Source: Rhypophila decipiens
Lineage: Eukaryota; Ascomycota; Sordariomycetes; Sordariales; Naviculisporaceae
Direction of reading: 5' to 3'
Assembly: GCA_033297075.1 (NCBI GenBank)
Contig: MU858389.1
Location: forward strand, 1-15,105
DNA length: 15,105 bases
A model generated the notes under the pieces. That model did no database searches and was not told the origin of the DNA. It was given only the letters and a program-made list of their open reading frames with translations. The translations under genes and the position numbers were made by a program. Positions 8,664 to 15,105 of the stretch are shown piece by piece (position 1 is the stretch's first letter; every line of letters begins with the position of its first letter).

Positions 8664-9652
8664 TCAAAGTTCACACTCCGTCTCGTTCAACTGCGTAGCT
8701 TTGCAGCTCCTGAGTCGATAGACAGAAAGGTAGATAAAGACACAAAGCGCGATATACTCTGGCACCAGCGCCATGAAACAAAACACCACGGCCGAGCCAA
8801 ACAAGGGACTCCAAATCGAGGTGAGGATGTTCGCGCCGGATGCTTCAAATATGCCGATCAGTCCGTAGGCGGTTCGTATGCATATGAAGATGGATGCTAG
8901 CAGGGCGCCTTTGAGATACTATCCACAGAAGTGTCAGCGTGTCCTCTGTAGTCAGGGGAGTCCTGAGGCCAAGATAAGTACTCACAATTCGATCCCCTTC
9001 CTTGGCCCAATTCCCGTGATACAAGGCGGCACAAAGTCCAATCAGACCCACAACAAGTGCTGCAAACAGCACATAGGCAACGATGGAAAGCGTCTTTTGG
9101 GTGGTGGCTTTTTCCGCTTGACCTGCAAAGCCTCCGGCCGTGCCAAGAAGCGCTGCTGCGATGATAATGTTCCACCGAATGATTTTCAACAGTTTTTTGC
9201 TTCGTTTAAACTCTTCGCCTTTGAGACTGGATTCGACCCTGTTAGTATACGTAATGTTAGCATTGTGTGACTTGCCAGAGTTTCCCTGGCGCCTGACTTA
9301 CACAAGACGAGTTATACCCGAGAAGGACAGGACTAGGGGAACCAGGCCGATGTTGAGAAAGATGATGGTTATGATGATCAGGGTGCGGTTTCCGGGGGTT
9401 TGCTCTTCGATGATTGTGAGGATGCCGCTTGCAAGTCGTACTGTGGGCAATGAGGTTAGTGATCATGATCGGGTTCGAAGCAAAGGAAAAACGGGAAAGG
9501 CGTGGCGTACTCATCGTGAAAGGCACGGGTGGATACCATGCCGTTCTCGGTCCATAGCCCCAGTTTCGGATCAACAGGTAAATCGATATGGGGACGAGGG
9601 GAGCGTAGAATACGATTTGCGCTATGCCGAGGGCCGTATGAGGGTCGGCCAT
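8664..9652 (-). CDS. Seven-pass integral membrane protein, DUF7702-like (four exons)
   Basis: Exons are 9652-9511, 9440-9302, 9238-8986 and 8918-8664. Introns are 9510-9441 (donor GTACGC, branch CACTAAC), 9301-9239 (GTAAGT...AACAG) and 8985-8919 (GTGAGT...GATAG). The joins keep frame throughout and give 262 residues. The ATG at 9652 (MADPHTALG) is used; the upstream in-frame codon at 9673 is TTG. About seven hydrophobic segments span the protein, including IAQIVFYAPLVPISIYLLI near the N-terminus, a central IFLNIGLVPLVLSFSGI, and FMALVPEYIALCVFIYL near the C-terminus. The positions of RLASG, NIGLVPL and IRTAYGLIGIFE match my recollection of the fungal DUF7702 membrane proteins, which have no known activity. 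The tail is short, polar and cytoplasmic. The gene lies head to head with the Zn2Cys6 regulator, about 670 bp between the two ATGs, so they may share control elements. A rhodopsin-like or RTA1-like protein was considered, but their signatures are not visible. Confidence 0.85.
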
Positions 9653-10323
9653 GATGGTATGGTATAAAAGCAACTCAGGCTTGGACGAGTGACCTAGAAC
9701 TAGTTGTGGGTTGAGGTCAACCTGGAGTTGAACTGGATTTCACCGTAGGTTAGGTTTGGGAAGTTGGATGATTCTCTTGATCTCAAACTCAGGATTTTGG
9801 GTCCTATTGACATTATATCTCTTTCTTGGCAGGACATTTTCACATTTTGACGATTTACTTCTCCCTCTGTGATTGGGTCAAAACACAGCCCCTGGCTATA
9901 ATGCAGAAGACTTGTAAAAATCTCGCGGATTCCCACCCAAACGGGAATAGCGTCTGGACATGACACCTCACCTAACCCTGGGGACATGGGGGCTGTTCGC
10001 ATTCGTTTCTCAGGGTACGCGCAAATGGTTGTGTAACGTCGGAATGCGACCAGTTAAACGACGAGAAACAGGCGGACATGATTTCCTTTTTAACTGAGCC
10101 ACAGCGGCCTACAATAAAGTTTTACCAGACACACATGGTATACGCAAGTCGCTATCCCGAATCGAGCTTGAATCCGCGAGCTGATATCTTCCATAGACAC
10201 TATTTCGCTCAATACTCGGCAACAAGAAATTGCTTCATTGACGGCGTCCAACCGCATTCTCGTCTTCCCTTTCGGAGGGCGCCGATCGGGGCATTATCAT
10301 CCCGCTGCTGACCACCTATCGAG
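9653..10323. other. Divergent intergenic region between the membrane protein and regulator genes
   Basis: This 671-bp stretch separates two start codons pointing away from each other, so it should contain both promoters. An 8-bp inverted repeat TCGCATTC (9997-10004) and GAATGCGA (10042-10049) lies near the middle. ORFs in this stretch (9700-10002 minus, 10078-10311 plus) have no family resemblance. A TATAAA is present at 9663-9668 on the plus strand, only about 10 bp from the membrane protein ATG and in the wrong place to serve it. Confidence 0.5.
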
Positions 10324-12102
10324 ATGGTGGGCGTCCCTGGTCGGTCAAAAGCTTGTCACAACTGCAGGCAGAGGAGAATCAAGGCAAGTCCCATGCACCG
10401 ATTCAAGAACCATGAACCGCTCAAAGTAACCTACTAACCCGTGTCTTTTTCCGTTAAAGTGTGGCGGCGAAGTCCCTACTTGCCGAAACTGCACCAAGTC
10501 CAGGCGAACATGTGCAGGATACCAGCGCCAACATGCCTTTATTCTTTCCAAGGAGATGACGGAGGTGTCGTCGTCAGAAACTGGCGACTCTGGTGGAAGG
10601 GTCATGATATCTCGATATCAGAACAAGCCCCCGGACGGCACGCCCAAGAGTAAGACCAACCCTGCTGATGCATCACAGATAGCGACTGTGATTCCACCGC
10701 AAGAGATGCCACTCCATAATGTCTTTCGAGATCGACTGTTTGCCATCTTGGTGGAAAAACAGCTCGCGACGGTGGCGCCGGACAGCGTCCAGATTCCCTT
10801 CACCCAACGCAACGATCTCATGTTGCAGGTGGTTAGCCTCCCAGACCTCTCACCGGCTCTTGAGAATACACTACTCGCCGTTTATCTCGCTCGTCTTGGG
10901 CGGGAACACAAGCTGCCAAGTCTTGTCCATGCGAGTTTGGGACTGTACACAAGGGGCATGTCGGCTATGCGGAAAGAGATTCGCTACCCGTCGTCTCAGT
11001 ACAGTGACCAGAATCTTGCCGCCTCTCTCGCTCTCTTGTTGTACGAGATTACCGAATGTCCCGGTGGAACACTGCAAGGCTATATGGCCCATTACCGGGG
11101 AACAATGCAGTTGCTCAGGATGCGCGGTGCTGGAGCCCATGCTTCTGGAATAGCGCACAGCGCCTTTCACATCCTTCGACTTCACACTGTAGGTACTCAT
11201 ATGTGCAATACCCACCCAAACGTTGTACTGACGTCGACAATTTGCAGGTCCTCCCAGACATGTCCGAGAACAAGCGATCGTTCCTAGCCGACCCAGAATG
11301 GCGAGAGCTGCCATGGTCATGTCCAAACGGTAAACGGATAGCCAAGACTCCATTCGACTGCCTTATCGATATACTCCTGGATATACCGGAAATTGGTCCA
11401 AAGAGACAGAAAGTAGAAGCGATGACGGACCCTAAGCGAATCCTGTCAGGATGCATAGCCAACATCAACGAGGGCTACGCACTCGAGTCCAGACTGGCCG
11501 AATGGTTCGACAGCTACAAGGAGACCATCCCGGGCGGGCTGTACCACCCCAAACTGACGACTGTCGATAGTGTTGTTGATGATGTCGAGAGAGGCAAGCT
11601 GTTCCCTGTGGCTTTCCATTTCCCTGCCTTTATGGTCGGACAAAACCTGGTCTACTACTGGGTCGGGCTGATGAGTGTGCAAGCACATCTATCCTTTTCC
11701 TATACCACACTGGAACAGCTGATGGCTGTACTGGACGCAATGGGACGGGACAGTCTTTCCTGTAGCTGCATAACGGACAACGCCTCGCCCGAAGCAGGGA
11801 ACTTGAAGTCACTACGCTGCCTTGGACACTTCAACATCAACATGCTACCAACCCTTGGCCACAGGGAGGAGTGGCCCCGGACCACGGCTTACAATATCTG
11901 CCAATCGACAGAGTACTTTCTCGAGGACAAGATACAGGGATTCATGCCAGCTAGCGTGCTGCCGGCATTGGTGCTGGTCAAGGGATTCTGGAAATTCGCA
12001 CCGGGCAATATGTCGAGGGAGATTGCCTGGATAGACGACATGCTGGGCAAGATCAGTGCGAGTGGCAGCGCAGTGGCTGGTGTCATACGTGGCTTGGGTT
12101 GA
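10324..12102 (+). CDS. Zn2Cys6 (fungal binuclear cluster) transcription factor with fungal-specific TF domain (three exons)
   Basis: Exons are 10324-10383, 10460-11188 and 11248-12102, all joined in phase 0, giving 547 residues. The start MVGVPGRSKACHNC is typical of a large family of fungal regulators. The zinc cluster spans residues 11-38 with spacing C-x2-C-x6-C-x6-C-x2-C-x6-C (C11, C14, C21, C28, C31, C38), followed by AGYQRQ. The first intron (10384-10459, 76 nt) splits the cluster between K20 and C21 and uses a GC donor (AAG|GCAAGT), with branch point TACTAAC and acceptor TTAAAG. The second (11189-11247, 59 nt) has GTAGGT, CTGAC and TTGCAG. The rest is a helical domain of the Fungal_trans_2 kind, including FLADPEWRELPW just after the second intron. 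The product should be nuclear and bind CGG-type sites as a dimer. Its targets are unknown; the divergent membrane protein gene and the methyltransferase nearby are candidates. Its stop codon lies 62 bp from that of the convergent gene at 12165. Confidence 0.93.
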
Positions 12103-12164
12103 CAGGGACTGAGGTAGTATAGACTTCTAGAAGATGGACATGCTTAAATGATGGCTTTAGTCCC

Positions 12165-13103
12165 TCAGTCGGAATCGAAATCCTCCGTATCAACACTCAC
12201 AATCTGACATAGCCCCCCATCCAAATCCATCACCTCCCCCTGGACATCCAGATCCCAATACTCGGGCATATCAGGATCCTCCTCCTTCAACCCCGCCAAC
12301 TCGGCCTCATACCCCTCATCAGCAACCACCCTCTCCTCCTTGACATCATCCAAATCATGACCCATCAAATTCCCCTGAACACGACAAGCCCCCCTATCCA
12401 CAACTTTCTTCCGCCTATAAACGACTTCCTGAAGCGCATACGCAAAGATAAACGGCTCCTGCACCTTTCCACCCGCCCTATCCTCCCGTTTGATCGAACC
12501 CTCGATTCCACTTCCCGCAGTAGCTTGTCCCCCCGGAATCCCAGCTGCAGTCCCCCAATCCGCCATGACATGCAGATTCCCGCCCCGTTCCCTGACTTTG
12601 CGAAGCACATACTCTGCCCCTTCTGTAGCGATTTGTATCGCGGTGATGATGTACAGATTTGATCGAAAGCGAGAGTCGCTGATTGCTCTTTGGACGTCTT
12701 CTTCTTCGAATATCGCCCTGATATCGGCCATGGACGGAAATATCCTTCTCGTCTCCAACTTGGGCAAGACAAATTCGCCCGTCTCGGTTTTGGAGATGGT
12801 GTAATCTATCCCTCCGCCCACGGGAGCTCCATTCTGGCCGAAGGTCATCCCCACTGATGATAAAAAAGAAGCCCATACGCTCGGGCGGATTGTGACCGAG
12901 TTGGAGAATGAGCGAGTAGCGTCAGTTTCGGTGGTTATATGTGCTTCCTTGGCGAGTTTTAGGATGGTAGGTGAGGAGGGATTGTTGAGCGGGAATTCGG
13001 GGCTTCGTGGCGATTTGATCAGGTTGCCTAGCGCTATTGGGCCGTTGGTGCCAGGGGGAAAGTCCCGCGTTGGGGCGAGGAAATATGTTCGTTTTAGAGA
13101 CAT
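12165..13103 (-). CDS. 312-residue cytosolic protein, candidate fungal gasdermin-like (HET-Q1/RCD-1 type)
   Basis: An intronless frame runs from the ATG at 13103 (purine at -3) to TGA at 12167-12165. The codon at 13163 is TTG, so the longer frame is not used. There is no signal peptide or membrane helix. The N-terminus, MSLKRTYFLAPTRDFPPGTN followed by GPIALGNLI, is followed by a predicted mixed alpha/beta region. Strand-rich segments include SVTIRPSVWASFL (69-81), DYTISKTETGEFVLP (100-114) and NLYIITAIQIATEGAEY (149-165), then a glycine-rich loop (183-203) and FIFAYALQEVVYRR (218-231). The layout (a Y-x-I/V-T-x-I-x-I-A strand in mid-protein, roughly 230-residue core, detachable tail) reminds me of fungal gasdermin-like proteins such as HET-Q1, in which a pore-forming core is held inactive by a C-terminal tail. 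Residues 250-312 form a strongly acidic tail ending in DTEDFDSD, which could play that part. The resemblance is from memory and unproven. Fungal gasdermin genes often sit by a protease gene; none is seen in this window. Confidence 0.72.
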   Translation of the reverse strand: MSLKRTYFLAPTRDFPPGTNGPIALGNLIKSPRSPEFPLNNPSSPTILKLAKEAHITTETDATRSFSNSVTIRPSVWASFLSSVGMTFGQNGAPVGGGIDYTISKTETGEFVLPKLETRRIFPSMADIRAIFEEEDVQRAISDSRFRSNLYIITAIQIATEGAEYVLRKVRERGGNLHVMADWGTAAGIPGGQATAGSGIEGSIKREDRAGGKVQEPFIFAYALQEVVYRRKKVVDRGACRVQGNLMGHDLDDVKEERVVADEGYEAELAGLKEEDPDMPEYWDLDVQGEVMDLDGGLCQIVSVDTEDFDSD

Positions 13104-13777
13104 ATCTTCTTGTTGGCTTGCAACTTGTGAGCAAAGTTGAGGACAAGCTAAGGACTGGGGCAAGGCACGTTTGTAGTGAATAAAGGTGTCAAGTACTGCT
13201 TGTTTTCGCCGTATGAGTGTCTTGGGACCTGCGGTTGCGGTCTCCAGGGGTAGGGTACGAGAATTTGGCGAGTATGGCCTTACTTATGAGTAACCAAGAA
13301 GATATTTTGAGGCTCTGACAAGTCCAGATCATGCGGTTATTTCAGGCAACAAGAAAGCAAAAAGTTCCCTCCTTGCACGACTGCAAATGACGACTCAGCC
13401 GGCTTGGCTCGTCGCTGGCCCGATGTTTTGCCGAACAAGATCACGTTCGCGTTCCCGGACCACCACCGTCTCCGTAACGACCTACAAACGGCAGCGACAA
13501 CGGAGGCCGGAAGGTGTCGCCCATTCTACTTCGTTCACGCCCATCGACTCCTCCGGAACACCTCCCGCGCATTCGCGATGGAGGTGCACTTTTGGGGCGC
13601 CAGGGTCTCGTCGGGGCTGTCGAGGGTGCGAACCAACCACGTCCCTCTAGAATTCGGTGCTAGCTCGCTTATACCCTCGAAGCACCCGTCTTCCCTCTCC
13701 CTATAATTTCAGAATCCTCTTCCTCTCTTTCTCATTATTCTTCTTACTTCTAATACGCTCGTTAGCTCTGGCTCACT
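13104..13777. other. Upstream region of the 312-residue protein gene, ending at a composition shift
   Basis: The first part should hold the minus-strand promoter of the gene starting at 13103. From about 13385 to 13660 the sequence is GC-rich and carries two overlapping plus-strand ORFs (from 13387 and 13404) with low-complexity Arg/Ser/Thr-rich or nondescript translations; I do not accept either as a gene. From about 13680 the composition turns AT-rich with pyrimidine tracts, just ahead of the decayed gene at 13778. No terminal repeats could be recognised by eye. Confidence 0.45.
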
Positions 13778-15105
13778 ATGACAGTACAATAACAATTACG
13801 CTTCTCTACGGAAGACTAGGAGAGCGTCAATAAGCTCCTCTAGGATTACTTTAACAGTGCTATAGAGGATGAGGGTAACGACCAGCTCTTTGTTGCTTCA
13901 GGCATGCAAGTGGAGCGCGATAGAATATGGACAACTTGGACTAAGTATGTCTTCCCCCCCTCCCCCTTTCTTCCCAGGCTTCCCCATAATCCAAAACTCG
14001 ACATCACACCTAGGGCAATGTATTAATACGTTACTAATTTCATAATCTTTTTATCAAGTTTCTGTGGACTTACTTAAAGAAAAGTGAATGAAATTAACAA
14101 CCTTCTTAAGATATATATTACCCGCTATCGAGCTCGAAAACTAGTGCTAACTGAGTGAAGCTGTTGTAATGTCGACCCCTGCCGCTTCGAGGTGGACTTT
14201 GCTCGGGAGCCCGAGGCCCCAAGGGTTCAAGCACTAGTCCAGGCATTTATACACCACTATATACAAAACTCCATCAAAGAACGTATTGTGTTGGGACTAG
14301 AGGAGCGCATTATGGTCCGCACGCTCAACTCCGCCTATAGTATTATTGAGGTTTGGCGGAGGCTTGTCGCATCCGCCAATTTCAAGGTCCTCCGTGGCGA
14401 GCGGAGAGCGCTACGGAGAAGCGAGAAATACCAAGAGGCCGACCGGCTTTTCCTGAAATGGGAGCAAGAAGGCGAAAAACGTGATGGACTGGCCTATCTA
14501 ATCGTCCAGGTATATAAGACTAGATTGGATATATTCCCCTTCAGCCTTCTCAATTCCCTCTTACTTTATTGTATCCTGACGTAGCTTCTTTGGCGGCTCT
14601 ATTTCCTTGCAAGTTATCGGCTTCGCGCTTTTTTCATTAGTATGCTTTGCTAATTAGTGTTTCGCTAGTGGATTCTCGTCAAACTGTTGCCAAACCTTAA
14701 CCTAGAGATTAACTCGCTTTACGTAAAGGTTGAAGCGACAGTAGCAAATATCATTGTCATTCTTCTTACACTATATCAGCGTGCCGAAGATATACTGGCC
14801 ACGCCACTTACGAGGATGTCGTTCTATACCGCGATACTTCTCGGCTATACCGACGGTTTCCGTCCAGGTTCCCTTATGGACACCCTGTATCGGCAGTACA
14901 CCTTGTCCATCATACGCAATCCCGATGATAGGACTTAGAGGAGGTTCATTATTACGCCCAACATTGGCCGGAATAAGATTAAGAAGACGCAAATGACCTG
15001 CAAATACAGGAAGAGTAACGGCGGTGTGCTGAATGGGTATATAACCATTGAATTGCAGAAGGATCTGATAACTTCTGTAATTTGAGCTCCTTTTTAGGAA
15101 CGGTT
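13778..15105 (+). pseudogene. Decayed DUF3435/FluG-domain-like (tyrosine-recombinase-like) gene, runs off the right edge
   Basis: Three blocks stay in one joined frame across two plausible introns. Block 1 (13778-13944) begins ATG and contains SGMQVERDRIWTTWT, but is broken by stops at 13790, 13817 and 13841. Intron 1 is 13945-14160 (GTATGT, branch GCTAAC). Block 2 (14161-14509) contains NVDPCRFEVDFAREPEAPR and HHYIQNSIKERIVLGLEER. Intron 2 is 14510-14668 (GTATAT...CGCTAG). Block 3 (from 14669) contains WILVKLLPNLNLE, RAEDILATP and GYTDGFRPGSLMDTLYRQ, with stops at 14936 and 15083 in the same frame. The order of these motifs matches repeat-associated fungal proteins that I know as DUF3435 or FluG-domain proteins; in these, the RPG Arg corresponds to the first catalytic Arg of tyrosine recombinases, and the Starship captains belong here. 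The motif match and the frame agreement across both introns are visible; the family name is from memory. It cannot encode an active protein as it stands. The 3' part lies outside the window. Confidence 0.6.

Noticed and set aside
9997..10049. 8-bp inverted repeat TCGCATTC / GAATGCGA in the divergent promoter
   Set aside because: Eight bases at 37-bp spacing is expected now and then by chance in 670 bp; noted but not claimed as a site.
11056..11247. Start of the 348-codon frame from the ATG at 11056 as an independent gene
   Set aside because: Its first part is a shifted reading of exon 2 of the transcription factor; the real coding begins after the acceptor at 11247.
13387..13706. Two overlapping plus-strand ORFs in the GC-rich stretch
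   Set aside because: The translations are Arg/Ser/Thr-rich or featureless, overlap each other in different frames, and match no family I know.

Overview
The window reads as nuclear DNA of a filamentous ascomycete (Pezizomycotina). Genes are split by short introns (59-76 nt) with GTRNGY-type donors and CTRAY branch points. The gene families are typical of moulds: a Zn2Cys6 regulator opening with MVGVPGRSK, a plant-type O-methyltransferase, a DUF7702-like membrane protein, and a fungal four-pass membrane protein with a large glycosylated domain. Species cannot be fixed from the sequence. Many apparent ORF starts are TTG or GTG, so every start given here was checked for a real ATG, and exon joins were worked out by hand.

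Layout. 1-814: no gene I can support. 815-1387 (-): small secreted protein with a 60-nt in-frame intron. 1516-2766: intergenic. 2767-4929 (-): membrane protein of about 720 residues, no recognised domain. 5650-7121 (-): three-exon SAM-dependent O-methyltransferase, 448 residues. Its upstream region holds a perfect 12-bp inverted repeat. 8020-8406 (+): small disordered conserved-type protein. 8664-9652 (-): four-exon seven-pass membrane protein, 262 residues. 10324-12102 (+): three-exon Zn2Cys6 transcription factor, 547 residues, whose first intron is GC-AG and lies inside the zinc cluster. 12165-13103 (-): intronless 312-residue cytosolic protein that I tentatively compare with fungal gasdermin-like (HET-Q1/RCD-1 type) proteins. 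13778 to the right edge (+): a decayed gene resembling the DUF3435/FluG-domain (tyrosine-recombinase-like, Starship-captain-related) proteins, with several in-frame stops.

How they may fit together. An O-methyltransferase, a membrane protein and a Zn2Cys6 regulator near each other are the kind of accessory genes found around secondary-metabolite clusters. No backbone synthase (PKS, NRPS, terpene cyclase) lies in the window, so a cluster is only a possibility. The most unusual part is the right end: a regulator and a candidate pore-forming or cell-death protein sit tail to tail with 62 bp between their stop codons, next to a mobile-element-like relic. This looks like accessory, fast-evolving sequence.
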